A stretch of DNA of 64,000 nt from Angiostrongylus vasorum. Taxonomy: Eukaryota; Nematoda; Chromadorea; Rhabditida; Metastrongylidae. The notes below the pieces were generated by a model. That model was given only the letters and a program-made list of their open reading frames with translations. It had not been told where the DNA came from and searched no databases. Positions 21,400 through 31,318 of this stretch are shown one piece after another (positions within the stretch are counted from its first letter, which is position 1; every line of letters starts with the position of its first letter). The DNA is taken from positions 124,001 to 188,000 of the forward strand of contig JADANN010000033.1 of assembly GCA_018806985.1 (NCBI GenBank), read 5' to 3'. A program made the translations under genes and the position numbers.

Positions 21400-24300
21400 A
21401 TGAAGAAGAAAGAAGGATCTGATGGAAATGAGGATGAACAAGCAAGTCTTCAAAGACGAGGTAAAACAATTTTCGATGAAGTAGAAAATTTGAGTTCAGC
21501 GTTGATCAACAATTCTGGGTCACGCATTTGACTCCATTCATAACATTATAGAGGTGTTTGGATGTATATTTAACCTACATAATAACTCGCGGTAGTATAC
21601 TGTGTGAGTGCTGTTATTTTCCCGTACAGGTATATAGCACCAATTTGTCTATTATTATGGATGCCGAGAGTAGCTAGGGCTGGGCGCGTGATCGAACCAA
21701 AAACCAAGTGTGTATTGAAGGACACTCTAACCACTGCGATACACACGTAGAGAAACGATAAAGAAGAATTTTAATGGGATGTACACGCACGAAGAATATC
21801 TTAAGTGAGGAGTGAAGAGGTGCTTTATAGCCAATACACTTCAATATGCAAAAACACATTCAAATTCAAGAAACGAGGAAGTATTAGGATGAATGGGAAC
21901 TAAAATTTATCGATTTCTTATCGCTAATCAATCCTCTTTCTTACCGATAGTTAATCATTTGTTTAGTGCCGTAATCGACTCGCTAATCAATTCTCTTTCC
22001 CTTTTCTAAAAGTATTCTTACGCCAATTCATCTGCCAGGGATATTTATGTGCCGTTTATCTGGACGAACGTTTAATTAGCTACTTAAATCAGATATATTT
22101 CATACATCGTCATAAGTTATTGTATACTGATTTCTATTTGTTATGATACATTTGGATGCTGATAGTGGAGTGGTAACGATACCATTCAGTAATAAACGCA
22201 CGGTCACTGCTTCGATACCTCATGGGCCAACCCAGACCTCCCATCGCACTGGGGTCAGTAGAATATAGCGTTAAACTTATCTGGAAGGAATTTCTTCCGA
22301 TCTACAAAGGTTGGTCACTCCAAGAACTCAGGGCTTGGGAAACCCGTAGTAGAGATATCTCACAATTCCAGGGAGAATCAACTAGACCAGTATTCAAGGC
22401 CATTCGTGAAAAAGACTACATCCTCAAATAGCAGGCGAACTCATACCTAAATCCTAAGACCTTCGCGGATGATCTGCTGAGTCCAACAAACGGATAGAAT
22501 GAAAGAAGTGCTAGGATCCCAATAATTTATGAAGCCGGGCTATGTGGAAAAAAAAATTGTGTACAGACGGGACACAGTCTACCTGATCTCCTGTACGGCG
22601 TGCGGAGACGAATACATTGGCGAAACGGGTAGACCACTCTGTGTTCGCTTAAAAGAACACCTAGTCGGTAAACGTAAACCAAACACCCCACTAGGCACGC
22701 ATAGGAACCAGAGACATAACGCGGATGACTTTGAAGTACAGGTCACGATCCTCGCACGGGAATCGCGAACACAAGCGCGCAAAACTCGCGAGGCGTTCTG
22801 GATCAATTCCAGAGATCCGAAAGTGAACCGCAGGGAAGAATGCCTCATTATCACGCGTGATATTGGGCAATATATAAGCTTATTATTTTGATGAGAGGGG
22901 GCACATTACGCTTCCGTGTTAATCCTGTGCGGTTGGTCTCCACGCGACATACTCAGTGGAAGACTCGTAGAAAGCGGTGAGTGTGCAAAGAAGCTATTTT
23001 GTGTTCAATGTGATTGGAATCTTGGTTCAGCGTCTTCTCTATTTGGTTATGGAGGTGTTTGGCCGAATAGATTGCTGTCAACTTGACCTTTCCAGGATCT
23101 GAGAAAGGCGAAATCCGCCGAAACGTCAGCTTATTCGTGAATAAAGAATAAAAATAACACCTCATGTTTGCTCAACAAGAATACGAAGAAAAAAATGTGT
23201 ACTTCGTACTTTGGAATACATAATAAATTATACGATGTACTTAAATTAGAAACTATATATTATTGTATAAACTACTGCGATTGATTTGACATTTGATAAT
23301 GAAAGATGTGAGCAGTAGAACTTTTCTACTGTGCAAAAAATCCCGATTTACCAACACAATAAATCGCTACTATCACCTGCAGTCCCGTTGACAGTCGAGT
23401 GGCTCGAGCGGGTGCCAGTAAACCTTCGATTTTTCCCTGTCGCGTGCAAGAGTAGCCCAGTGCTTTCTGCTCGCTCTAGGGACTCGTCGAGCATCATATC
23501 TTTCTTCTAGGCCCTTCGTGAAGAACTCTGACCATCGGGTCGGTGCTCTTCCTGCAGTACGTTTGACATCCCGAGGAATCCAATCACTAACGGCTCTTGT
23601 CCATCGGTTGTAACTCATACGCATTACGTGTCCGGCCCACCTTATCTTAGACTGTTTGGCGTACAGAACGGCATCTTTGATTTTTGATCGTTGACGCAGG
23701 TCGGAGCTTCGGATCTCATCCCTTGCTTGTATGAAACGGGATACTCCCTAGCATCGTCCTTTCGACTGCGCGTTCGATAACGCTGAGTGATCTTTCATCC
23801 TGCTTACACAGCGACCAAGTTTCTGACGCATACGTTAAGGCAGGAAGTAGCGTTGAGTCGAAAAGGTGAGCACAGAGACGGGTGTTCTTTGTTCTCTTCA
23901 CTACGTCCTCGATGCTCTTGAAAGCTCCCCAAGCCGCTCGTTTCCTTCTGCTCAGCTCTGGAGCTAAGTCGTTCATCATATTGATTTCCCGACATAGATA
24001 GACATAACTGGAGCACTCGGACATACTCGTTCCGTTGAGCGTGAATGGGGCATGCGAAGCCAATCCGTTCCTCATGAACATCGTTTTTGTGAGGTTTAGT
24101 CGAAGACCATGAAGACCAATCTTTCCACAGGCTCTATCAAAGTCGACAAGCATACGTTCCACTTGGATAATGTTTGGTGTTATAAGGACGATGTTATCAG
24201 CAAAGCGAAGATGGTGTAACTGCCGACCATCGATTTTCACTCCCATATTATCGCATTCCAATGTTCGCATGACATTCTGGAGGGTGGCGGTAAAAAATTT

Positions 24301-27300
24301 TGGCGAGATGCTATCTATCGCCTTGCCTAACTCCTCCTTTGACGTCAATGTTAACATTGTTGTAGAATGGTGATATCTTGGTTGTGAAATTTTTGTACAG
24401 CTCACAAAGAATCTTTATGTACTGAGTAGGGACTGCTTGATTATCAAGTGCTTCCATGACCGCTTCCATCTCGATTGAATCCAAGGCCTTCTTTAAATCG
24501 ATGAAAGTGAGACAGAGCGTTGTTTTGTACTCTCGCGATACTTCAGTGAGTCTTATTATCCTGTGGATGTGGTCCATCGTACTAAATCCTTTTCGAAACC
24601 CTGCTTGCTCATATGGCTATCCCTCGTCCAGTGTTCTGTCAACTGTGTTGTGTTTAGGATGAGTTGAGCAGAAAGTTTGTACACGACAGACAGCAAGCAG
24701 ATTGGGTGATGGTTGCCGATATCGTGTACGTTACCCTTCTTGAACAATAACACGGTCTTTGGTCTTCCATTAAGTAGGAACCTTGCATTGGCACAGATAA
24801 CGTGTGAAGAGCCGAGCCAGTGTGTTTACGAGGACTGGTGGAAGGTTCTTCAGGTGTTCAGATCTTATCCTGTTCGAACTGAGCTGTTCGATTTTTCACC
24901 GACGAAATGGCATGTCGGACTTCGGAAGGGAGAACCGGTGGTACAACATATCCATCCTCCCTTATTTCATATGACGGAAGATGGACGTGGCTATCGAAGA
25001 GATCTGAGTAGTATTCGTGAATGATTCTCTCCACTGCCTTTCCAGACGCTGTAACTGTTCCGTCTGGACGTCGGAGTGCAATCATCTTGGTCTTGTAATT
25101 GGCGAAGCTTCCGTGGGCTTTGCGAATGCTTTTCCCAGCCTCTGCAGCTTCGACCATTACTGCTGCTCTTCTCACTTTAAGATCTTCTTTTATCGCCTGT
25201 CTGCATTGTTTTTGCAAGTTCGGACGCTAGTTCGCGGTTGCCTGCAGTTCGTGCGATTCCACGCTGGCGTATCAGCTCGAGGGTTTCTGGAGACAGACGT
25301 CTCTTGATGACTTTCATGGCGCTAACGTGAAGATGTTGAATGAGCCGATCGTGTTCTTCGTCGGTGATATCGACAACGGCATCTTCCCATCAGCCGACTA
25401 ATGGATTGAATAAGTCCCAGTTCGTGGTAGATCTGGGACTTCGGTTTTTGAATTTAGCGGCTTTTTTCTCCTTTCCGCGAGAAATAGAATCTTGCACGAA
25501 GGAGACAGTGGTCTGATCCCATGTAGAATTTTTGGGAAAACAGCGACATCGGTTAGGCAAACCTTCTATTTACTATAATGTGGTCTATTTCGTTATGGTA
25601 CTCTCCACTGGGAGACTCCCATGTCCAGCGTTGAGGATGTGGCTCCTGGAATTGCGGGTCACCATGGATGGTGTTGGTCGCCATGATAAACTCAGATAGC
25701 CGCTCACCCTGTTCGTTCCAATCTAATCCACGGATGCCAATGTGACGTTCTTCAGACGTTCTTCTTGGTCCAATCTTGGCGTTGAAATCTCCAATGATGA
25801 CCTTAAAGAATGTATGGTCTTCTCTGTAGAACTTCTGCAAGCCCATATAGAACGCTTCGACTTCTTCGTCATAGCTTGATGTCGGCGCGTAAACGACGAA
25901 GACTACCAAAGCTGGTGCTGATCCATATCTTTTTAACCGTAGACGTCCGATTCGAGTTGTAATTCGTTGGGTCGGGATTGTAAATAGCGACTATACGAAA
26001 TTAAAACTTTTAATAGAGCAGGACTTACTGGTAAAATGGTACTAAGAAACGAAGGCCAACTGTTCCAATTCAACTTCCGTAATCATCACTTTCAAGTCAG
26101 TCATCCCTTGTTATACAATTTTTAAGAAAAGGATAAAGATAAAGCTCTCGGCGTTGATCAATCCCCTGAGCGATGCGCCATGCATTCGACTTCACTAAGG
26201 CATCGTTGGAGGTGATTGAATCCATATCTGGCCTTCACAATGAGTCGCGGTGGCCCACCGATGTATCGAGCCCAGTGGTGCTATCCTCCCAGATAAGTCA
26301 TACCAATTTGCCGACCCGGAGGGATGGAAGGCTTGGTAAGCCACGGGCGCGGGGATCGATTCCATGTGTTTGTCGCGCGGCGCCTTCGAGCACTGCGCCA
26401 TACGCGCCCTTTTAGTATAAAATTTAGTTTTAATAATCAGCCAACCATTTCACTAAATATTCTCTTGTTCACCTACAACTTGTGAAAGGTTCACTGAACT
26501 TAAAAAGTATCTTTCTTTTTTGCTGAACTGTGTGCATAGTTCACATGACCAGTGCTATCTCTCATCTTCCGATGAGAAATTTTCGCCCTACGAAAGCTTA
26601 CTACTGCAAAAAATAATCAATACAATTATATAAAAAATTTATGATTAACATGTCATAAGATGAAATTTTGTTATCCACATTTTTTTATGAGCTAAACGTC
26701 ATCGCAACGGTTAATCAAAATTAACCTATGATGGCTAAATATATAAAATAATAGTTAAAAAAGCCATTCAAAGCTATTTCACTTTTTCTGGAAGGTGGAA
26801 AAGCTCAGAATAAGATCGTCGCAAATCGACAGATTCCACTACAGTTGTAGCAGTCACTGGTATCAATGTAAACGGATTCCACCCAAATTAGAACTGTGCG
26901 CTCCTATTTATCGATCGCGTACTCATCCACGAACAAAGCCATTCAATAATGTGAAGGGACCTGGAGAGTTGAAGAGAATGCACGCTCGCCTTCTCCCTCT
27001 CACCCCGCCGATTTGCCTCCGCGTACCACCTGGCCAAGAGTTTTGTGGTGTTCTTTGAACTCCAACATAATCGTCCCTGACCCCCGCCGATTTTCCTCCT
27101 CTACGTGTGTGCCAAAGTCCACGAGTTTTGTGGCGTTCTTTGAACTCGGAGTCGTTTGTCATAGAGCCTACGCTCGGTGTGGTGAAAACTGAGAAGGCGA
27201 GGTGGTAGGGTGCGAAGGAGGGTAGAGGGTGAACTCATAGCATGGTCTTCATATTAACGTCGGCATTGAGCAAGAATTTCAAGGTCTTCGTCGTGAGTAG

Positions 27301-29193
27301 ACACAAGGTTGTGAGTACGACATTTTTTCCACAATGATTAACGTCTGCATTGATTTCGCCGTCTTCAGGACATGGAAGACTTTGTGTATGAAGGCTGTTC
27401 CTTTTGGCTGCCTATGTCAACAACAGATGCGAACAATTTTGATTCCTAGGAAGTAGTTCTAAATTGCAGACAAAGCACAGAAAGCAATGGTAAACAATAA
27501 CGATGATCGTAACACAATGGTTAGAGGTGCCCTATAATAAAACGTCGTCGGTTCGATTCCGTGCCCTAGGCAAACCAACTCCTCCACCCCCTCAATGTCG
27601 GCATATAGGTAAAAAAATCGTCTCGAAGGATAAAAGTACTGACCTGAAATAGTGACAGGCCACAAAAACTATCGTATAGGCAAAATATGCATTCAATCAT
27701 AACTATGATGCTACGAATGGAGTTGAATGCATAAGGCGCCTATTCAAGATACAACAACGCCAAGCGCTTTATTCTATGTCCTTTAGGTAAATTCCACATA
27801 AAGGGACAAAACCTTTTTAGAAATTACACAAAACTTTAAAAAATTGCATTTTTTAACTCAAACTTCTTAACCCTCCCAAAGAACGATATGTCTTGGAAAG
27901 TTTCCAGTGCCTTACAACGAAGTCATTAAATCGTAGTCAAAATCATCTTAAGGTAACGACGATCGCCGTCACAGACGGTAACAACAAAGTGAAATAAAAT
28001 AGATTTTTTTAAGCGGTAATGAGTTTTCCTCATTTTTCGTGCTAACGAGCTTCGTTAAGGTTATATTTAGCCCAGAAAAAATGAAAAATGGGGAAAAAAT
28101 ACGTGAAAAAATAGAAGGAAAACAGGAACAAAAAAGAATTCCGACAAAGAACTCACTGTAATCATCAAATGATATTGAGTGATTGTCGTTTTGATTCATA
28201 TTCTGCTCGTAATCTAATCTTTCTGTAAATCTTTCGTAATAATCAGAAAGTACTGCATCGCTTGAACTACATGATTTCACGGATCCATAAGAAATAAGTA
28301 AAACATTTAACACGTCAAGGATTTAGTCCTTTTTTAATCACAGAAGGCTACGTAAAGGGATTTTTGAGAAACCGTTGACCATTTCCCTCCATCGAACATT
28401 AACCATTTAATTTGCGTTAAAATTTCATATACATTTTTCTTATTATTCTAAAAAGCCAAGTCGAATTCATTTTAAATTTTTTCTATTTATTGATTAGTAT
28501 TATTCTATGCTTATTTCAAGCTCTCCTTCTTTTCTTTTCTGCAGGAAATCTGTCTAAAAGTGTTCCGCTTTTGAGAGCCTTAAGGAGTGGATCAGTGAGG
28601 TTTTAAGGCATAAGTAACTGTAAAAAGAGAAACGTGTCATAAATTATTGATTACCAGGTGCCCAGCTTTAAAGCTTTGCCCGGGAACTCCTTCTAAACAC
28701 TCAAGCTGTGTTCATTTTCGTCTGTCCTCCTTTCAATAAAATAATATTAGGTGAAGTGCACGATTCATGAACACTTCGGACGAAAAAAACTACCGTACGT
28801 GCTGTCAGACTACGGTAGGTGATTAGCTGTATGTGGACGAGTTAGCCGTTTTGGCTGAGAATGAGGATTGTCGTCGTTTCAAAAGCGAAAGGAAATCGAT
28901 AAACAAAATCAATATGAGTGGCAGATGGCCATGCACGGAGGCAACGCTGCTAAAAATAAGAATGGCACAACAAACGGGGGGCCACACCCCCCATAGGGCT
29001 TGGCCTACAATCCCCATAGTCGCCAGCAAATAGTGGATAAGCGAAAGGTCAACATGAATCAATAGTAAATGAGGAACTGTCAAATTTTGCCATAGCACAC
29101 TTTTTTTCATCTTTTTTTCCTTTTTTCTTTCCTCATGCTTTCCCTTGCAGTTTTAAGTTGACGTTACCAAGCGATGAAATCCTAGAAGAGTAA
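21400..29193 (+). CDS. Small gene of unknown function (4-exon model)
   Basis: Exon 1, 21400-21460 ([20 protein letters not shown], donor G/GTAAAA, one base over); exon 2, 28545-28594 (TTTTCTGCAG acceptor; [16 protein letters not shown]; donor GTGAGG); exon 3, 28751 to 28814 or 28818 ([22 protein letters not shown]); exon 4, 29151-29193 (TCCCTTGCAG acceptor; [13 protein letters not shown] and TAA). Phases agree if exon 3 ends at 28818; its better donor at 28814 would give a stop after three codons. An AATAAA (29192-29197) overlaps the stop. The product would be about 73 residues, hydrophilic, with an acidic N-terminus and a basic centre. No family is recognised. Intron 1 (7 kb) contains a PLE, an RTE copy, SINEs and a possible antisense exon, so joining exon 1 to exon 2 is inference. 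Confidence 0.4.
21495..21752 (-). mobile_element. SINE family A copy, minus orientation, old
   Basis: A diverged tail and body (CTCGCGGTAGTATAC, GTATATAGCACCAATTTG) end in a reverse head (CTCTAACCACTGCGATACAC, with ATCGAACC as B box). Confidence 0.6.
22155..22557 (+). mobile_element. SINE family B copy abutting a PLE fragment
   Basis: Head GATGCTGATAGTGGAGTGG, body GGCTTGGGAAACCCG, CAACTAGACCAGTATTCAAG, tail GAAGTGCTAGGATCCC .. GAAGCCGGGCTATGTGG then an A run. The following PLE sequence starts right after the A run. Confidence 0.65.
22541..22891 (+). pseudogene. Penelope-like element GIY-YIG endonuclease domain (fragment)
   Basis: A frame from 22529 to TGA at 22889-22891 encodes a GIY-YIG nuclease of the PLE type: VYLISC (GIY position), a Cys pair [16 protein letters not shown] (YIG position plus the following Arg), RLKEHL, and a C-terminal [10 protein letters not shown] .. 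[17 protein letters not shown]. Known PLEs carry this domain C-terminal to a telomerase-like reverse transcriptase. No reverse transcriptase is present upstream, so the element is 5'-truncated. The first ten or so codons (MKPGYVEKK) come from the tail of the neighbouring SINE B, so the frame's start is accidental. Intact codons over about 110 residues suggest a fairly recent insertion. Confidence 0.8.
22558..23195 (+). mobile_element. Penelope-like element, 5'-truncated copy
   Basis: GIY-YIG coding (to 22891), then about 200 bp of non-coding sequence (GGTTATGGAGGTGTTTGG .. CTTGACCTTTCCAGG), a hammerhead-like motif (23094-23132), and AATAAAGAATAAAAATAACACC..TTTGCTCAACAAGAA. The non-coding part recurs without coding sequence at 1.1, 5.2, 29.4, 33.6 and 38.1 kb. 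This copy links that repeat to a PLE. Confidence 0.75.
23094..23132 (+). ncRNA. Hammerhead-like motif, copy 5 (next to PLE coding sequence)
   Basis: CUGAGAA (one change from CUGANGA), stem II GGCG/CGCC with an AAAUC loop, GAAAC, GUC, AGCUU. Stem III consists only of the A-U and C-G positions without a loop, as in minimal PLE hammerheads, which are thought to act as dimers. Confidence 0.6.
23340..25995 (-). mobile_element. RTE-type non-LTR retrotransposon, 5'-truncated
   Basis: Minus-strand order: endonuclease (25.99-25.55 kb), linker, reverse transcriptase (24.9-23.9 kb), C-terminal region (23.73-23.37 kb), then a short AT-rich 3' end near 23340. The order and protein sequence are typical of RTE elements, several of which are known in hookworms. 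The N-terminal part of the endonuclease is missing. It lies in the large intron of the 21.4-29.2 kb plus-strand gene model. Confidence 0.85.
23373..25990 (-). pseudogene. Broken RTE endonuclease / reverse transcriptase
   Basis: Frames in order: APE-type endonuclease (25909-25553; [25 protein letters not shown], and [12 protein letters not shown] near its end); a linker (25217-24858); reverse transcriptase pieces (24753-24556 with [20 protein letters not shown]; 24577-24311 with [10 protein letters not shown] and GGVRQGD; 24405-23716 with FADNIVLI and LNLTKTMF); and a C-terminal part (23624-23373, ending WHPLEPLD). The frames are not contiguous, so there are several frameshifts and stops. The catalytic box normally FADD reads FADN here, which would remove a metal-binding Asp. 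The copy is inactive. Confidence 0.85.
26125..26412 (-). mobile_element. SINE family A copy, minus orientation, well preserved
   Basis: The reverse tail (GATAAAGATAAAGCTCTCGG, CATTCGACTTCACTAAGGC), body and reverse tRNA head (GAGCACTGCGCCATACGCGC; B box GGGATCGATTCC) are all present. The terminal heptamer appears as AAGGATAAAGATAAAG. Confidence 0.8.
26995..27150. repeat. Two-copy direct repeat of about 70 bp
   Basis: CCCCGCCGATTTGCCTCC .. AAGAGTTTTGTGGTGTTCTT (27003-27063) recurs as CCCCGCCGATTTTCCTCC .. CGAGTTTTGTGGCGTTCTTT (27080-27148). The unit is GC-richer than its surroundings. No gene is apparent. Confidence 0.75.
27339..27373 (-). ncRNA. Hammerhead-like relic, copy 7
   Basis: Minus strand: CUGAAGA is intact, then CGGCGAAAUC, but the 3' half reads AUGCAGACGUUAAUC, so GAAAC is lost. 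It is recognised only by comparison with other copies. Confidence 0.3.
27497..27788 (+). mobile_element. SINE family A copy
   Basis: Head CGTAACACAATGGTTAGAGG with B box CGGTTCGATTCC, a diverged body (GGCATATAGGT), tail GATGCTACGAATGGAGTTGA and a final CTTTATTCTATGTCCTTT. Confidence 0.65.
28157..28290 (-). CDS. Candidate 5' exon, possibly the start of the SLC22-like gene
   Basis: On the minus strand a frame runs to a strong donor (GATTACA/GTGAGT, exon end 28157). The last 14 codons from an ATG at 28199 read [14 protein letters not shown], with one base over. SLC22 proteins often start with a short segment containing a DD(I/L/V)L-type motif before TM1, and the phase fits the transporter exon at 20478. 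Compared with the family about eight residues are missing between FDDY and YYRFD, so a small exon in between would be needed. The frame is open further upstream ([15 protein letters not shown]). Confidence 0.35.
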
Positions 29194-29197
29194 TAAA
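29192..29197 (+). other. Poly(A) signal overlapping a stop codon
   Basis: AATAAA overlaps the TAA (29191-29193) of the small plus-strand gene model, the same arrangement as at 8847-8853. Confidence 0.4.
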
Positions 29198-29309
29198 TGT
29201 TTGTTAACAAATATGCTTCAAATAGGTGAAAATGCTGGGATAAGCAAGGCAGTCCTTTGAAGAAACTCTTTAATTAAATAAGAATAAAGTCAACAATTCT
29301 ATATACTCT

Positions 29310-29470
29310 TGTTAAGCAAACACAAGGTGTTACTTTATTCTTTACTGACGGAAAAGCTGACGTTTCGGCGGATTTCGCCTTCCTCAGAGCTTGGAAAAAG
29401 TCAGGTTGATTGCAATCTACCCAGCCAAACACCACCATTACCAAAGAGTGAAAATGGTAAACATTAGCAC
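29310..29470 (-). mobile_element. Solo PLE terminal-repeat-like unit
   Basis: Minus strand: GGTAATGGTGGTGTTTGG, TAGATTGCAATCAACCTGAC, the hammerhead-like core, then AATAAAGTAACACCTTGTG and TTGCTTAACAAGA. It has the same order as at 22.95-23.19 kb, without coding sequence. Confidence 0.6.
29353..29393 (-). ncRNA. Hammerhead-like motif, copy 6 (best preserved)
   Basis: Minus strand: AAGCU (stem I 5' side), CUGAGGA (full match to CUGANGA), stem II GGCG with loop AAAUC and CGCC, GAAAC, GUC, AGCUU (stem I 3' side, 5 of 5 pairs with AAGCU). Stem III is reduced to adjacent A-U and C-G positions. All conserved hammerhead core bases are present. Confidence 0.7.
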
Positions 29471-29504
29471 TAGCATTATAAAAAATTAAACATCATCACA
29501 ATGT

Positions 29505-29930
29505 CTACTTTTTTATTTACTGCCTAGTATTTACTATTTTCACGACAGGGTATTGTGCGAAATCAACCACAACGATGCTGGGATATTCGCAAAACTTGGA
29601 CACCGGGCCAGATCGAACTACGATTTCCCTTTATGGGGGTTGCCCATTACACACTGCTCCAAGGAGGCCCTTGTTCTACGTTTCACTCAGCTAGTTTTCT
29701 AAGCACCAATCCCATCAGCAAGCACCCGTCATCGTTGTGGTTCGCTTCGCATAATACCCTGTCGTAAAAATTGTAGTAGGCAGTAAATAAAAATGTAAAC
29801 ATTGTGATTTCGACTGCCAGCCTCAGCTTAAATGTGTTCGATGCCGATGTAGGCTCCCCAGATCAATCCCGTTGACGGGTGATTGCTGATGGCACTGGTG
29901 GATAGGAAACTCTGTTCTTTAAGAAATAAA
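29505..29930. repeat. Family C element
   Basis: Terminal TTTTTATTTACTGCCTAG .. TTCACGACAGGGTATTGTG, CAACCACAACGATGCTGG, the internal CACCCGTCATCG part, then the inverted continuation CAGATCAATCCCGTTGACGG .. GATTGCTGATGGCACTGG. Confidence 0.65.
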
Positions 29931-29949
29931 ACGAATTCATAGTTTTCAT

Positions 29950-30560
29950 TCGAGAAATCTTTCGTGGAAGAAAATGAGGAGAATTCGAATATTTCCCCTA
30001 TGAAAACATCTGGTCACTGTGACATCAGGCAATGGACCTTCAACTAACGGCTGGTCTCCCATCCCATCTGACCTTGGTCATCGACGATCCTAACAGCTGT
30101 TACTAAACTGAGGTAGAAGAGCTTATTTTCAAGTAACGAGGATAAGTAGTACTGTCGTATTTAGAAGTAACTGTATCATTACGGATTAAATTTAAAATGT
30201 TATCAAAGTCTGGTGAGGCTTCATGTAACTTGTCGAGCACTAAATCGATTGTATTAATTGAACGAACTTTGACGAATGTTTTAAGGCAGAGGTCCTTCTA
30301 GAAAAAAACTTCTAGAAAAAAAACGCTTTAGAAAGATTTAGATAACCGTTTGTGGTGCTAAAAATAGCACTAGTTATTCAAAGGACATTCTGAGTCAAAA
30401 CGCTAAGATTTTTTTTCAGTCGACCCTATTTACAGCCGATGGTTGCTATGACTACCGTATAACGTGTGATTAGCCGATGATTGTCGCTATCGCTCAGGGG
30501 AAAACTAGCTGACTGACATTTGCAGGTTTGCTACATAGATCTGCATTGAGACCAATTCAA
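29950..30560. other. No recognised feature
   Basis: No repeat family or convincing exon. A TTTTTTTTCAG at about 30420 is followed by 17 open codons on the plus strand (STLFTADGCYDYRITCD) and then a stop; this is too little to call. Confidence 0.4.
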
Positions 30561-30574
30561 GAATTCCAAAGCGT

Positions 30575-30702
30575 TCGAAAGCGCTCATCCCAATAGGATG
30601 GGAGGTTTGGTCAACCCACAGAAGGGATAGGAGGGATCGAACGAACGCCTTGTGTTTACTGCAGTGCACCTCTAACCACTATGCCATAAGTGCACCTTAT
30701 TA
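30575..30702 (-). mobile_element. SINE family A head fragment, minus orientation
   Basis: CAATAGGATGGGAGGTTTGG, then a reverse tRNA head: B box GGATCGAACGAAC and A box CTCTAACCACTATGCCATAA. Confidence 0.6.
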
Positions 30703-31318
30703 CAACAAACCCCGCATAGTTACGTACATTACACGCTCAATAAACTAATCACTGAAAATTGTCGTAGACGATTCCGGTTTTTCTATCTCCAATAATGATT
30801 TCCTATTTTCTGTATACAGAACAGCCGAAACAGGTCCTTTAATAAAAAAAAGTTTAAGCAATTCTTAATGCAAGTAAAGCATATGCCTGATGGGGCTGCC
30901 ACTTTATGCTTAATCGCGTATCCGACTAGTTGCAGAAATCGTTACCATCATGGGAATACATGCTAGTTGAAAGCTAGCAAAGTAGGCTTCGATTGGGAAC
31001 AGCGGACGATTGCTTGTGTGGTGAAGCTCTCAGAATCCCCAACAGCATGATTATGTAGCACATCCAGGAAGAAACTACACCAAATCAGCACTCATCTTGT
31101 TAGTGAGGAAGGAAGACGACAGGTACTTAGGCCGCATCCGAACCCACACACATACTCGTGCAATTCCGTTGAGATGATGTATTAATGACAATGACGAGAA
31201 TCGAATGAGTACCAAGGCTAACATGATGTGTGGCGATGTCACATAAGTATCTAATCATTACAACTTTTCAATTTTAGCACCATGGATTACAGTAATCATC
31301 CAAGAAACTGATCACGTT

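Noticed and set aside
27300..27420. Possible full PLE terminal unit
   Set aside because: Only the 5' half of the hammerhead core and a few flanking words match; listed only as a relic motif.
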